Shown one piece after another: positions 8,679-17,708 of a stretch of DNA of 64,000 nt. The DNA is taken from assembly GCF_000731985.1 (NCBI RefSeq), contig NZ_JNCS01000011.1, positions 1 to 64,000 of the forward strand, in the 5' to 3' direction. Within the stretch, counting starts at the first letter, position 1, and each line of letters opens with the position of its first letter. Made by a program: the position numbers and the translations under genes. The stretch is from Natrinema altunense. Its GTDB lineage: Archaea > Halobacteriota > Halobacteria > Halobacteriales > Natrialbaceae. A model generated the notes under the pieces. It worked only from the letters and a program-made list of their open reading frames with translations, ran no database searches and was not told the DNA's origin.

Positions 8679-9926
8679 TTACGCGAACAGCTGCCGCGCA
8701 TTGTCGATGGCGACGGCCAACTCGTCGATCTCCGCCGTCGTGTTGTAGACGTAGAACGAGGCGCGAGCCGAGGCCGCGACGCCCAGTTTGTCGTGCAGCG
8801 GCTGGGTACAGTGGTCGCCCGCGCGGATCGCGACCGCGTGATCGTTCATGATCGAGGCGAGGTCGTGGGCGTGGACGCCCTCGAGATTGAAGCCGACGAG
8901 GCCGCCGCGGTCGGGGCCGGGTTCGGGGCCGTAGATCTCGACGTCCGGTTCCGCGCCGAGTTGCTCGTAGGCGTAGCGGGCCAGTTCCTGCTCGTGGGCT
9001 TCGATGCGGTCCATGCCGATGTCCTCGAGGTAGTCGATCGCGGCGACGAGGCCGACGGCTTCGGCGATCTGTGGCGTGCCGGCCTCGAACTTCCAGGGGA
9101 GGTCGTTCCAGGTCGACTCCTCGTAGGTGACCTTCGTGATCATGTCGCCGCCGTAGAGGTACGGCTGCATGGCCTCGAGAACCGCTTTCTTGCCGTAGAG
9201 CACACCGATGCCGGTGGGACCGGCCATCTTGTGGCCCGAGAAGGCGTAGAAGTCGGCGTCGATGGCTTCGACGTCGACGGGCCGGTTGGGAACGGCCTGT
9301 GCGCCGTCGATAAACGCCAGCGCGTCGTGGTCGTGGGCGATGTCGACGAGGTCGGAAACGGGGTTGACGGTACCGAGCGTGTTCGAGACGTGGACCGCCG
9401 AGACCATCGCGGTGTCGTCGGTGATGAGGTCGGCGGCGTGGTCCATGTCGAGACGGCCGTCGTCGTCGATCCGGATGTACTTGACCTCGGCCCCGGTGCG
9501 CTTGCCGATCTGTTGCCACGTGACCAGCGAGGCGTGGTGTTCCATCTCGGTGAGGACGATCTCGTCGCCGGGACCGAGTTCGTTCAGCCCCCACGCGTAG
9601 GCGACCAGGTTCTCGGCTTCGGTCGTGTTCTTGGTGAAGACGATCTCCTCGCGGCCGCCGCTGGCACCGATGAACTCGGCGACGCGGTCGTGGGCCTCCT
9701 CGTAGGCGATCGAGGCCTCCTGGCTCAGGTGGTGAATCCCGCGATGGACGTTGGCGTTGTACTCGCGGTAGTAGTCGCTCATCGCGTCGATGACCGGATC
9801 GGGCGTCTGGGTCGTCGCCGCGTTGTCGAGATAGACGAGTTGCTCGCCGTTGAACTCCCGCTGCAGGATCGGGAACGCCTCCCGGATCGCGCCGACGTCG
9901 AGCGCCTCGAGGTTCCGTTGGCTCAT
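8679..9926 (-). CDS. sufS: Cysteine desulfurase SufS
   Basis: A 415-residue PLP-dependent group II cysteine desulfurase that takes sulfur from cysteine for Fe-S cluster assembly. The start region YLDNAATTQTP, the PLP-binding Lys in FSGHKMAGP, the substrate-site His in EMEHHASLV and the catalytic Cys in RAGDHCTQPLH are all present. The usual RxGHHC is RAGDHC here. The length is normal for the family. The start MSQRNLEALD at 9926 fits the family; a long open frame upstream is GC-skewed noise. A weak T-rich element (GTGTTTTG, about 9943-9954) may be the promoter. Its likely partner is SufU at 4710-5129. Confidence 0.95.
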   Translation of the reverse strand: MSQRNLEALDVGAIREAFPILQREFNGEQLVYLDNAATTQTPDPVIDAMSDYYREYNANVHRGIHHLSQEASIAYEEAHDRVAEFIGASGGREEIVFTKNTTEAENLVAYAWGLNELGPGDEIVLTEMEHHASLVTWQQIGKRTGAEVKYIRIDDDGRLDMDHAADLITDDTAMVSAVHVSNTLGTVNPVSDLVDIAHDHDALAFIDGAQAVPNRPVDVEAIDADFYAFSGHKMAGPTGIGVLYGKKAVLEAMQPYLYGGDMITKVTYEESTWNDLPWKFEAGTPQIAEAVGLVAAIDYLEDIGMDRIEAHEQELARYAYEQLGAEPDVEIYGPEPGPDRGGLVGFNLEGVHAHDLASIMNDHAVAIRAGDHCTQPLHDKLGVAASARASFYVYNTTAEIDELAVAIDNARQLFA

Positions 9927-10333
9927 TGGTGAGTAGAACGGACTGCACACAAAACACTCCTTCGGTCCGAAACCAGCCGCGCGGTCGGGGCGCGTCTCGA
10001 ACCGGCTCGGATTGCCGATTCGAGGCCGCTCCCGATGCAAGCGGGCTGCCGGATCGGGTCGTGACACGCTGCTCGAGCGGTGCGGTAACAGGGGAAGCGA
10101 CTGGGGATGAAAGGTGGATGGAGACGGGGTGGGAGGGGAACGGCAGGGGAATGGTGGAGAGGTTCTGGTGGGTCCCCTGCCGCAGTGAGTCGGTGGACGG
10201 CCGCACGGATACCGGTAGTTCCAAAGAATTTTGGTATCCACCGGGGCGAAGCGACGTACGGCGAGAGCAGTTCGCCCTCGGGACCGTCCTCTTCAGCTCG
10301 GTGTCGTTCCTCGACCGACTTGGCTTTGGGGCC

Positions 10334-10480
10334 ATGTCGCTGCTGTTCGTCGGGCTGGCCGTCGGCGTCTCGGCCGCCGTCTCCACACGGGACAAGTCGA
10401 TGGCCGTCGTCGTCATGCTGGCATGGCTGGTCGTGCCCGTCGCGATCGGCTCCTATTGGTTCAATCGCGCCGATCTCTAG
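10334..10480 (+). CDS. Small two-helix membrane protein
   Basis: A 48-residue predicted membrane protein with two hydrophobic segments (LLFVGLAVGVSAAV and VVMLAWLVVPVAIGSYW) separated by a short charged loop. The frame stays open upstream to 9926, and the residues just before the ATG (QFALGTVLFSSVSFLDRLGFG) are also hydrophobic, so the true start may be about 70 nt earlier at a codon that is not ATG. The 400 nt between sufS and this gene holds nothing else recognisable. Function unknown. Confidence 0.45.
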   Translation: MSLLFVGLAVGVSAAVSTRDKSMAVVVMLAWLVVPVAIGSYWFNRADL

Positions 10481-10593
10481 AACCCGACATCCACGCCGCG
10501 TGGCCGGCTCCGTCGCGGCTTCGGCCCCCGTCCCCGAAAAACGGTCTCCGTCGGCGCTCGACCGGTCGCGATCGGTGCTCGGTTCCGGCCGCC

Positions 10594-10887
10594 TCACTGC
10601 ATCTGCAACAACTGCGCGTGCAGCGTCGTCCCCACTTCGAGGACGTTCGCCTCGTCGATGAACCCCTCCTCGACGGCGAGTTCGACGGCACGGGTGCCGA
10701 CGATGTTGGCCACGTCCGCCTGCGCGAGGCTCTCGACCGCTGCGCGCTCGTCGACCGTATCGGTACCGTAGAACTCCTCGGTGACGGTCAGCGAGAGATC
10801 ACCCTCCTCGAAGGTCTCGCCGAGGACGTCCTCGTCGCAGACGGCGACTAGCAGTCCCTCCTGTGTCTGTCGTTCGTTGACGATCAT
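10594..10887 (-). CDS. DUF424-family protein
   Basis: A 97-residue conserved archaeal protein of the DUF424 type, with the pattern LLVAVCDEDVLGETFEEG at the N-terminus and ANIVGTRAVELAVEEGFID in the middle. The family is small, globular and of unknown biochemical role. The ATG at 10887 follows the stop of the TPR gene by 4 nt, so the two are probably co-transcribed. A frame continuing upstream is the antisense or overlapping extension of the TPR gene and was ignored. Confidence 0.8.
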   Translation of the reverse strand: MIVNERQTQEGLLVAVCDEDVLGETFEEGDLSLTVTEEFYGTDTVDERAAVESLAQADVANIVGTRAVELAVEEGFIDEANVLEVGTTLHAQLLQMQ

Positions 10888-10891
10888 CCGA

Positions 10892-11824
10892 TCACTCGAG
10901 TTCCCGCTCGCGGTCCTCGTCCTCGGCGTCGCCGATGCCGAGATCGGCGACGCCGAGGTCGTCCAGTCCGATATCGCCCCGTCGCTGGGACGGTGACTGG
11001 CGGTTCGCGCCGCGACCGCCGCGTCCGGCTCCCGGACCGCCGCCAGCGCCGGCACTGCGGCCCGCATCCTGACCGTACAGCTCCTCGCGGTCGTCCATCA
11101 TCTCCCGTTCGGCCTGCTCGCGCATCCGATTCGCTTCATCGGCGACCTCCTCGGCCTGATCGAACTCGCCGAGTTCCTCGAGGATCTCGGCTTTCGTCTC
11201 GAGCACCTTGGCGTTGCGCAGGCCAAGCCGGATCGCGTTGTCGACGCAGTTGAGCGCCTCCTCGGACAGCCCGCGCTCCGAGAGGAAGAACGCGCGGTTG
11301 AACCAGCCCGCGGCGAAGCGCTCGTCGATCTCGATGGCGCGCTCGGCGTGTTCCAGGGCCTCGCTCGTCTCGCCGAACTCCCAGAGGGCGTAGGCGAGGT
11401 TGGTCTCGGCGGTGGCGGCGTGTTCGCTCTCCTCGTCGATGCGAAGGGCCTCCCGGTGGGCTCCGATCGCCTCGTCCCACTCCTCGAGTTCGCCGTGGGC
11501 GACGCCCTTGTTCACCCACGCCTCCTGCTCGAGTTTGTCGTCCTCGGCGTAGCGGGCGGTTCGCTCGAAGGCGTCGGTGGCCTGTTCGTAGCGGTTGATC
11601 TGCATGTAGTTCAGGCCGACGTCGAGCAGTTCGCTCGCGTCGACGTCGTCCTGGTCGATGTTGTGCTGGTCGAGCGTGTCGGTGACGACACGGGAGTCGA
11701 CGGGGTCGACCTTCGACGGGTCGATGCCGAGCTCCGGCGGGTCCAGGTCGAACTCCTCGTACGGATCGCCGAACCCCTCTCCCTCGGAGAAGCGATGGTC
11801 GCGATCGTCGTCTCGGTCGGTCAT
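10892..11824 (-). CDS. TPR-repeat protein
   Basis: A 310-residue soluble protein. Residues from about 62 to 215 contain four or so tetratricopeptide repeats (for example NYMQINRYEQATDAFERTAR and AETNLAYALWEFGETSEALE), which usually mediate protein-protein contacts. The N-terminal 45 residues are acidic. The C-terminal 90 residues hold a Gly/Ala/Arg-rich linker (GAGGGPGAGRGGRG) and end in an acidic tail, DAEDEDRERELE. It lies 4 nt upstream of the DUF424 gene in the same operon, suggesting a shared role that cannot be named. Confidence 0.85.
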   Translation of the reverse strand: MTDRDDDRDHRFSEGEGFGDPYEEFDLDPPELGIDPSKVDPVDSRVVTDTLDQHNIDQDDVDASELLDVGLNYMQINRYEQATDAFERTARYAEDDKLEQEAWVNKGVAHGELEEWDEAIGAHREALRIDEESEHAATAETNLAYALWEFGETSEALEHAERAIEIDERFAAGWFNRAFFLSERGLSEEALNCVDNAIRLGLRNAKVLETKAEILEELGEFDQAEEVADEANRMREQAEREMMDDREELYGQDAGRSAGAGGGPGAGRGGRGANRQSPSQRRGDIGLDDLGVADLGIGDAEDEDRERELE

Positions 11825-11914
11825 GAATCGAATGTCGCGGTGACGACTGTTAAGGCCTGCGACCCGGGTGTCGGCGGGGTTTCGCTGCCCTCGAGTCCCG
11901 GCGGACCCCGACTC

Positions 11915-13540
11915 TCAGACGCGCTCGCCGAGGCGTCTGGTGACCCCGCGAAGCGACTGCGTCACCGCCGCCGGATGTGGCAGTCCGAGGCGATATCGGA
12001 GCCGGTCCTGTCGTTTGAGCGGCTCGAACACGGCGGGCTCTCTGAGGTCCCAGATCTGCGCCCGCCCCCGTCCGCCGCGTCGATCGAGGACGGCGTTGGC
12101 CGCGCGGCGGCCGGCCTCGTTGGCCGATTCCATCGAGGCGAGGTCGGAGTTCGTTCGCACGTAGTCACTCGCCAGCGTGAGGTTTCGGACGCCGACATCG
12201 GCCGGCGGCCGGTTCCGGAGCGACCCCACGGTGTTGATCAACAGCGGCGAGCGGTTCTCGACGCCGGTTTCGGTTTCGACGATCGACGGATCGAGGAACC
12301 AGTCCACCAGCATGTCGTCCCGCAGCCGCCGGTCGGCCCCGTTCAGGTGGGTCTCGAGCTGTGCCCAGATCTCCACCGCGATCTCCTCGCGCGTACACTC
12401 TCTGGCCGGCTTTTCGTGGTGGATTCCCGGCGTGTCCCAGTCGGAGGCGATCACCGAGAGGACGCCCTCGACCTCGTCGGGGCCGCGCCCCTCGAGGTCG
12501 TAGTCGGTCCAGAACTGGCGCTGCGAGATCGAGGTCAGCGCCCACGGGGCGTCCGCGTAGACCTGATGGCCCCGCGTCAGTTCGACGTCCTCGGAGAGGT
12601 AAAACTGGATGCCGTTCATCCAGGCCGTCTCGAGGCGCTCGATCCGGCCCAACTCCGGCGCGGCCCGGCGCAGTTCGGGCGTGACGAACGCCGGGGCGAC
12701 CTCTACCGGAACGGCCAGCACGAACTCGTCGGCCGTGACCGTCTCCCCGTCGGCCAACGTGACTCCCGTAACCCGGCGGCCGTCGAACTCGAGGCCCCGT
12801 GCAGGGGTGTTCGCCTGAAACGCGACGCCGAGCGTCTCGAGGTGGCGCACCCACGGATCGATCCAGGCCTCGTTCGTCGGCGCGTTCAGGATTCGCTCGG
12901 TCGGCTCGGTCGGATCGAGTTGGCCGAACAGCAACTGCAGGTAGATGGTGCCGACGGTTCGGGCGCTGCCGACCTGCGGCCGGAGCGCGACGAGCGCCTG
13001 GGTGGCGTAGGCGAGTCGGTCGCGAAACTCCTCCGAGCGGTTCTCGGCGTCGATGAACTCCCACCAGGAGATGTCGTCGAGTTCCGCCTCGCGTCGCTGC
13101 TCGCAGGCGGTCAGCAGGTACAGCAGCCGCTCGAGCAGGAAGCGAACGTCCTCGCGGGGCAGATCCTCGGCGAAGGCCGGCCGCAGCGCCTCGAGCCAGC
13201 CACGCAACGAATCGGGCGCACTGGTCTCGGCGATCCGCTCCGGGGCCGTCGTACTCGCGATGAGCGTCGCCTCGGTCTCGACGAGGTTGTCCGCGACCGT
13301 CCCGCCGTCGGTCGGAATGCGCTCCATCGTCTCGACGACGTGGCGGTAGAACGCCGGGAAGAAGCGAAAGCCGTGTTCGCCGTGCAACGTCGCCGGCTCG
13401 TCCGCGACCGGCATCGATCGGGCCTTCCCGCCGAACCGGTCGTTCGCCTCGAAGACGGTCACGTCGAGCCCGCGTTCGGCGAGTTCGTGAGCCGCGGTGA
13501 GGCCGCCGATACCACCACCGAGTACGGCTACGTCGGTCAT
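11915..13540 (-). CDS. FAD-dependent amine-oxidase/phytoene-desaturase-like oxidoreductase
   Basis: A 541-residue flavoprotein. The N-terminal dinucleotide-binding motif GGGIGGLTAAHELAERG (residues 8-24) is followed by FEANDRFGGKARS, the standard layout of the amine oxidase/phytoene desaturase/HpnE superfamily. The C-terminal FAD motif appears in RNLTLASDYVRTNSD. It probably oxidises or dehydrogenates a lipid or isoprenoid, but no carotenoid or squalene genes flank it, so the substrate is open. The start MTDVAVLGGG at 13540 places the GxGxxG motif close to the N-terminus as usual. A very long antisense frame over the same region is a GC artefact. Confidence 0.87.
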   Translation of the reverse strand: MTDVAVLGGGIGGLTAAHELAERGLDVTVFEANDRFGGKARSMPVADEPATLHGEHGFRFFPAFYRHVVETMERIPTDGGTVADNLVETEATLIASTTAPERIAETSAPDSLRGWLEALRPAFAEDLPREDVRFLLERLLYLLTACEQRREAELDDISWWEFIDAENRSEEFRDRLAYATQALVALRPQVGSARTVGTIYLQLLFGQLDPTEPTERILNAPTNEAWIDPWVRHLETLGVAFQANTPARGLEFDGRRVTGVTLADGETVTADEFVLAVPVEVAPAFVTPELRRAAPELGRIERLETAWMNGIQFYLSEDVELTRGHQVYADAPWALTSISQRQFWTDYDLEGRGPDEVEGVLSVIASDWDTPGIHHEKPARECTREEIAVEIWAQLETHLNGADRRLRDDMLVDWFLDPSIVETETGVENRSPLLINTVGSLRNRPPADVGVRNLTLASDYVRTNSDLASMESANEAGRRAANAVLDRRGGRGRAQIWDLREPAVFEPLKRQDRLRYRLGLPHPAAVTQSLRGVTRRLGERV

Positions 13541-13670
13541 TGGCGTTCCTCGGCGTCCGATCCGCATAACGGGCGTCCCTAACCACGAACCCCTCGAGAG
13601 CGGGCACGCTCGTCACCGGCCCGTCCCCGTCGCCGTCAGTATTGAGTGCGCCGCCCGCGAGGGATCGACT

Positions 13671-14228
13671 ATGCGACTGTTCGTCAGCGTCGACCTCCCT
13701 GACGACCTCGCCGACCCGGTCGCCGACCTGCAAGACGAGTTCGCCGCCGCCAGCGGGCTCGATTTCACCGATCCCGAGCAAGCCCATCTCACGATGAAGT
13801 TCCTCGGCGAGACCGACGAGGACCGGCTACCCGCCCTCGAGCGGGCGCTGTCCGCCGCGGTCGACGACGCCGACGTCGACCCCTTTACGGTGCGCTACGG
13901 CGGGTTGGGGGTCTTCCCGAGTCTCGACTACATCAGCGTCGTCTGGCTGGGCGTCGAAGCGGGCGGCGAGGAGCTGACCCGGCTGCACGAGGCCATCGAG
14001 GACCGGACGACGGCGATGGGGTTCGATCCCGAAGACCACGAGTTCACGCCACACGTCACGCTCGCCCGGATGAACCACGCCGGCGGGAAGGAACTGGTCC
14101 AGGACCTCGTCCGCGAGCGCGAGCCGACGATCGGCGAGGCCCGCGTCGACGAGATCCGGCTCACCGAGAGTACCCTCACTGACGAAGGCCCGCTCTACTC
14201 GACCGTCGAGTCGTTCCCGTTCGAGTGA
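13671..14228 (+). CDS. thpR: RNA 2',3'-cyclic phosphodiesterase (2'-5' RNA ligase family)
   Basis: A 185-residue 2H phosphoesterase of the ThpR/LigT family, which opens 2',3'-cyclic phosphate ends of RNA. Both catalytic histidine motifs are intact: HLTMKFLGE near residue 42 and HVTLARM near 129. The length matches the family and the opening MRLFVSVDLP is typical. It is divergent from the FAD oxidoreductase and probably monocistronic. A second, more divergent 2H protein is encoded at 61233-61733. Confidence 0.92.
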   Translation: MRLFVSVDLPDDLADPVADLQDEFAAASGLDFTDPEQAHLTMKFLGETDEDRLPALERALSAAVDDADVDPFTVRYGGLGVFPSLDYISVVWLGVEAGGEELTRLHEAIEDRTTAMGFDPEDHEFTPHVTLARMNHAGGKELVQDLVREREPTIGEARVDEIRLTESTLTDEGPLYSTVESFPFE

Positions 14229-14393
14229 GCCTCGAGCCGCCCGGAACTGCGCAGTGTGAACGTCCGCCGCCGGTATCCCGGTCCGGAACCGTGGCTGTCG
14301 CCGTAGGATGTGCGTATCGCGTCTCGGCCGGCTGTAGTCGGGCACTACGGACGGTGGTCTCAAGGACCGGTCTCGCATACCGACCGCGAGACG

Positions 14394-15368
14394 ATGGGAC
14401 CCGGACTCGACGAGCGCTCGTCGGGCGGTTCGCACGGTCGGTGGCACGTCACGCGCCGCGAGGCACTCGTCGCACTCGGCGGCGCGGCCCTGACTGCCTC
14501 GACTGGTCCATCGAAGACCGCGGTGGCGGCCGATCGCAGCCGCGACGGACTCGTTCGCGTTCGCGTCTACCCCGGCCGCGTCCCGTTCCCCGCCCGAGTG
14601 TGGTACGGAATCGACGACCTGCGTCGCGACTGGCCGACGCCGCTCCGAGACGCGCTGGCGGCCATCCAGGGGGCGTTCGATCAGGTCCTCGCTTACGCCC
14701 GCGACCGCTCCCGGCTCGAGAGCGTCGACATACGCGTCGAGCGCGGCGCTCCGATCCGATTCCCGCCCGCGTCGATGCCGCTCTCGATCGACGCCGTACT
14801 CCCGTCGCTGCGGTGCCTTCTCGAGCGGTTTCGCGACCGCATACGAACGCGAAACGCGCTCACCGGACGATGCTGTCACGTCCTCCTCGAGTGGTCGCCG
14901 CTGAATTATCGCATCGGCTACGGCGGGGCGCTGGCACCGCATTCGATTACCGGCGAGGCCGACGGCGGCGATACCGGTGACGCACAGGCGGTCGTCAACG
15001 TCGGCGCGACCGAGGTGTGGGACTCGCGGCCGGTGACGCGGAACATGGCGATCCACGAGACGCTCCACACGTTCCTCCCGGACGATATCGTCGACGCGAT
15101 CGGCGACGCGGCCTGCGATCACGAACTCGGGACCGCCGTGCGAACGGACGCAGCGACGCTCGAAATCTCCCCGATCGCGACCGCCTACGCCGGTCCCGAC
15201 CGAATCGGCGGCGGAACCCGCTTTCACGGCACCGGCTGTTGCGATCGGAGCCGGTTCTACCGCCACGACGGCACCGACGGCATCGATACCTGGACCTACA
15301 CGACCGAACTCAGCGAGGCGACGCGTGAGGGAGTTACCCGCCATCTCGAGCGGTGGTTCGAGGGGTAA
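14394..15368 (+). CDS. Tat-exported HExxH protein, putative zinc metallopeptidase
   Basis: A 324-residue protein with an N-terminal Arg-Arg signal (TRREALVALGGAALTAS) followed by Ala/Thr before the mature region, so probably exported by Tat. The core has HETLHTFL near residue 221, an HExxH zinc motif, with CDHELGT about 20 residues later offering a possible third ligand. Several Cys residues, including two CC pairs (GRCCHV, TGCCDR), could form disulfides outside the cell. No named family was recognised, so peptidase activity is inferred from the zinc motif only. The ATG at 14394 was chosen because it places the twin arginines about 22 residues in. Confidence 0.72.
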   Translation: MGPGLDERSSGGSHGRWHVTRREALVALGGAALTASTGPSKTAVAADRSRDGLVRVRVYPGRVPFPARVWYGIDDLRRDWPTPLRDALAAIQGAFDQVLAYARDRSRLESVDIRVERGAPIRFPPASMPLSIDAVLPSLRCLLERFRDRIRTRNALTGRCCHVLLEWSPLNYRIGYGGALAPHSITGEADGGDTGDAQAVVNVGATEVWDSRPVTRNMAIHETLHTFLPDDIVDAIGDAACDHELGTAVRTDAATLEISPIATAYAGPDRIGGGTRFHGTGCCDRSRFYRHDGTDGIDTWTYTTELSEATREGVTRHLERWFEG

Positions 15369-15474
15369 GCCTCGTCGTTCGGCGGGACGGCGTGCCCTGC
15401 GGTCGTCCGCGGTGGTGTGGCCAGTCGGCGCCCTCTGGCGGCCGTGACCGGCGATGCCCTGCAAGATGGACAAG

Positions 15475-15482
15475 ATTTTATG
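15475..15482 (+). promoter_or_regulatory. TATA-like box for the rpl39e operon
   Basis: ATTTTATG lies about 29 nt before the rpl39e ATG at 15508, the spacing of a leaderless haloarchaeal promoter. Confidence 0.5.
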
Positions 15483-15507
15483 CCAGCGTAGGCTACGTCC
15501 GGCTACT

Positions 15508-15660
15508 ATGGGTAAGAAATCGAAGGGCAAGAAGAAGCGACTTGCCAAACTCGAGAACCAGAACAGCCGCGTGCCGGCTTGGGTTATGATGAAGACGGAT
15601 ATGGAAGTCCAGCGGAACCCGAAGCGACGCAACTGGCGGCGTAACGACACCGACGAATAA
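15508..15660 (+). CDS. rpl39e: 50S ribosomal protein L39e
   Basis: A 50-residue, very basic protein of the large ribosomal subunit lining the exit tunnel. The conserved blocks [27 protein letters not shown] and [10 protein letters not shown] are all present. Its basic composition is striking against the acidic proteome. It is the first gene of the L39e-L31e-aIF6 operon, with 2 nt between stop and the next start. Confidence 0.97.
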   Translation: MGKKSKGKKKRLAKLENQNSRVPAWVMMKTDMEVQRNPKRRNWRRNDTDE

Positions 15661-15662
15661 CG

Positions 15663-15941
15663 ATGAGTGCAAGTGACTTCGAGGAACGCGTCGTCACCGT
15701 TCCGCTGCGAGACGTCAAGAAGGGGGCCAACCACGAGGCCGCCGACTACGCGATGCGACTGGTCCGCGAACACCTCGCGAAACACTTCGCGGTCGACGAG
15801 GACGCCATCCGTCTGGACCCCTCGATCAACGAGGAAGTCTGGTCGAACGGTCGCTCCAACCCGCCGCGAAAGCTGCGAGTCCGCGCGGCCCGCTTCGACG
15901 AAGAGGGTGAGGCCGTCGTCGAAGCCGAGGTCGCCGACTAA
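15663..15941 (+). CDS. rpl31e: 50S ribosomal protein L31e
   Basis: A 92-residue L31e protein located near the exit-tunnel rim of the large subunit. The recognisable blocks are [27 protein letters not shown] and the [11 protein letters not shown] region. It starts 2 nt after rpl39e and ends 2 nt before the TTG start of eif6, so all three are one transcription and probably one translation-coupled unit, the conserved archaeal order. Confidence 0.96.
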   Translation: MSASDFEERVVTVPLRDVKKGANHEAADYAMRLVREHLAKHFAVDEDAIRLDPSINEEVWSNGRSNPPRKLRVRAARFDEEGEAVVEAEVAD

Positions 15942-15943
15942 AC

Positions 15944-16609
15944 TTGCAACGCCTCGCCTTCGCCGGGTCGGCCTACGTCGGCGTCTTCGCCCGTGCGACC
16001 GACTCGTGCGTGCTCGTTCGCCACGACGTCGACGACGACGTTGCTGCCGACCTGACAGACGAACTCGAGGTGCCCGTCATTCGGACGACCGTCGGCGGCT
16101 CCTCGACGGTCGGCGCGCTAGCGACCGGTAACGAGAACGGCCTGCTCGTCAGCGCTCGCGTTCTCGAGTACGAACGCGAGCGGCTCGAAGAGACGGTCGA
16201 CGTACCCGTCGCCGAACTGCCGGGCAGTATCAACGCCGCCGGCAACGTCGTGCTGGCGAACGATTACGGGGCCTACGTCCATCCGGACCTGCCCCGCGAG
16301 GCGGTGCAAATCGTCGCGGACACCCTCGAGGTTCCCGTCGAGCGCGGCGACCTCGCGGGCGTCCGGACCGTCGGTACCGCCGCGGTCGCGACCAACACCG
16401 GGGTGCTCTGTCATCCCAAGGCGACCGACGCGGAACTCGATATCCTCGAGGACGCCCTCGACGTTCGGGCCGATGTCGGGACCGTCAACTACGGCGCGCC
16501 GCTGGTCGGCTCCGGTCTGATCGCCAACGAGGCCGGGTACGTCGTCGGCGAGGACACTACCGGGCCGGAACTGGGCCGGATCGAGGACGCGCTGGGCTAT
16601 CTCGACTGA
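15944..16609 (+). CDS. eif6: Translation initiation factor aIF6
   Basis: A 221-residue aIF6 that binds the 50S subunit and prevents premature 30S joining. The five-fold pseudo-repeat is visible through recurring Asn-Xaa-Gly-Leu blocks: [30 protein letters not shown] and [10 protein letters not shown]. Translation appears to start at TTG 15944, 2 nt after the L31e stop; no ATG or GTG fits. Strong coupling to upstream ribosomal genes would compensate for the weak start codon. Confidence 0.95.
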   Translation: MQRLAFAGSAYVGVFARATDSCVLVRHDVDDDVAADLTDELEVPVIRTTVGGSSTVGALATGNENGLLVSARVLEYERERLEETVDVPVAELPGSINAAGNVVLANDYGAYVHPDLPREAVQIVADTLEVPVERGDLAGVRTVGTAAVATNTGVLCHPKATDAELDILEDALDVRADVGTVNYGAPLVGSGLIANEAGYVVGEDTTGPELGRIEDALGYLD

Positions 16610-16710
16610 CGGTCTATCAGCCCGACTTCTGTTTGTACGTCCTCGAGCGGCCGCGATCGTCGCCGTCCGTGTCCGGATGCCGTCGTCTCGGGACCGCTTC
16701 CGACCGATGT

Positions 16711-16719
16711 CTATATTTA
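16711..16719 (+). promoter_or_regulatory. TATA-like box upstream of the small membrane protein gene
   Basis: CTATATTTA is centred about 26 nt before the ATG at 16742, consistent with an independent leaderless promoter within the ribosomal gene cluster. Confidence 0.5.
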
Positions 16720-16741
16720 CTCGATAGCGAGTCCTCTACGT

Positions 16742-17044
16742 ATGGTCTGGCAGGATCTCGTCTTCATGGCCGGCAGTTTGCTCTCGGTGGTCTTTCTCGC
16801 GCCCGCGCTCCGGGACGTGAACGCGCGGATCCCCCTCATGACGAGCGTTCCCAAAATGGCGCTGGGAGCCGTCTACGCGGTCACGTTCGCCACGATGGGG
16901 ATGTCGCTGGCCGCGGTCGGCCTCCTCGCCACCGGGATCATGTGGTCTCTGCTCGCGGCGTACCGGTCGCCGTCGGCGACCGCGGCCTCGAGCGCTCGCG
17001 CGGGCACCCCGGTCGCACCCGATTCGATCGCACGCGACGAGTAG
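16742..17044 (+). CDS. Small conserved membrane protein
   Basis: A 100-residue protein with one hydrophobic segment at residues 5-24 (VFMAGSLLSVVFLAPAL) and two more between about 38 and 76, followed by an Ala/Ser-rich cytoplasmic-type tail ending in DSIARDE. It has its own promoter-like element and sits between eif6 and a convergent ASCH gene. Similar small membrane proteins are common in haloarchaea; function unknown. Confidence 0.7.
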   Translation: MVWQDLVFMAGSLLSVVFLAPALRDVNARIPLMTSVPKMALGAVYAVTFATMGMSLAAVGLLATGIMWSLLAAYRSPSATAASSARAGTPVAPDSIARDE

Positions 17045-17067
17045 GGGCCGCGGCGGCTCGACTGACC

Positions 17068-17379
17068 TTACTGCCGTTCGAACCGATGTAAGACGACGTC
17101 GCTGTCGTCGTCCCACTCGAAGTTCTCGTGGACGCGCTCGAGCATGCGTCGATACCCGTCGAGGTCCGCTACCCCCTCGGCGCGGGCGTCCTCGTCGGTC
17201 AGGTCCCCGAGCGTTCGCTCGCGGATGGCGGTCACCTGGAAGGTCGTTCCATCGATCACGAACGTGTCGCCCTCGTCGGCGTACCGGTGGCCGCGGTGGA
17301 TCTGGGTGACCTCGCCCTCGAGGACCTGTGTTCGCATTCGGTCGCTGGGCAGTAACTCGTCGGCGTCGAGATCGCTCAT
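17068..17379 (-). CDS. ASCH/PUA-like RNA-binding domain protein
   Basis: A 103-residue protein resembling the ASCH domain, a PUA-related fold linked to RNA binding. The pattern GEVTQIHRGHRYADEGDTFVI, then FQVTAIRERTLGDLTDEDARAEG and a final YRRML, matches the strand and acidic-helix layout of that family. It lies on the opposite strand between ribosomal and prefoldin genes, so it is transcribed separately. A role in translation or RNA modification is plausible from fold and place but not shown. Confidence 0.78.
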   Translation of the reverse strand: MSDLDADELLPSDRMRTQVLEGEVTQIHRGHRYADEGDTFVIDGTTFQVTAIRERTLGDLTDEDARAEGVADLDGYRRMLERVHENFEWDDDSDVVLHRFERQ

Positions 17380-17531
17380 GCCAGCGGCTTCAGCCCCGCG
17401 GGTTAAAATCGTTGACCCTCCGCTCGTCGGGGGATCGACGCACGCTGGCCGCTCTCGGTGCCGTCGCCGGCAGTTGCGCCCGCTCGAAAGGGAAGGGAAG
17501 ATTCTTCCGACTGCCTGCCGGAGGAATGGGT

Positions 17532-17708
17532 ATGAGTCAATTTACGGTCAGTGGCCGGTTCAAGAGCCGCGACGGCTTCGCGGAGTTCGAGACGACCATC
17601 GACGCCGAGAACGAGAACGTCGCTCGCGAACACACCTACACCCAGCTCGGAAGCCAGCACGGGCTGAAACGGAGCGAAATCGAACTCGAGGAGGTAGCCC
17701 AGCAATGA
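17532..17708 (+). CDS. rpl18a: 50S ribosomal protein L18Ae (LX)
   Basis: A 58-residue L18a/LX protein of the archaeal large subunit, with MSQFTVSGRFKSRDG at the start, the central ENENVAREHTYTQLGSQHG block and the KRSEIELEEV end. An in-frame ATG two codons upstream (17526) is an alternative start. Its TGA overlaps the prefoldin start in an ATGA junction at 17705-17708. Confidence 0.95.
   Translation: MSQFTVSGRFKSRDGFAEFETTIDAENENVAREHTYTQLGSQHGLKRSEIELEEVAQQ

Noticed and set aside
11348-13582. A 744-codon plus-strand open frame opposite the FAD oxidoreductase
   Set aside because: It is antisense to a gene with clear family motifs, and its own product is Val/Arg/Gly-rich without domains: a usual artefact in GC-rich DNA.
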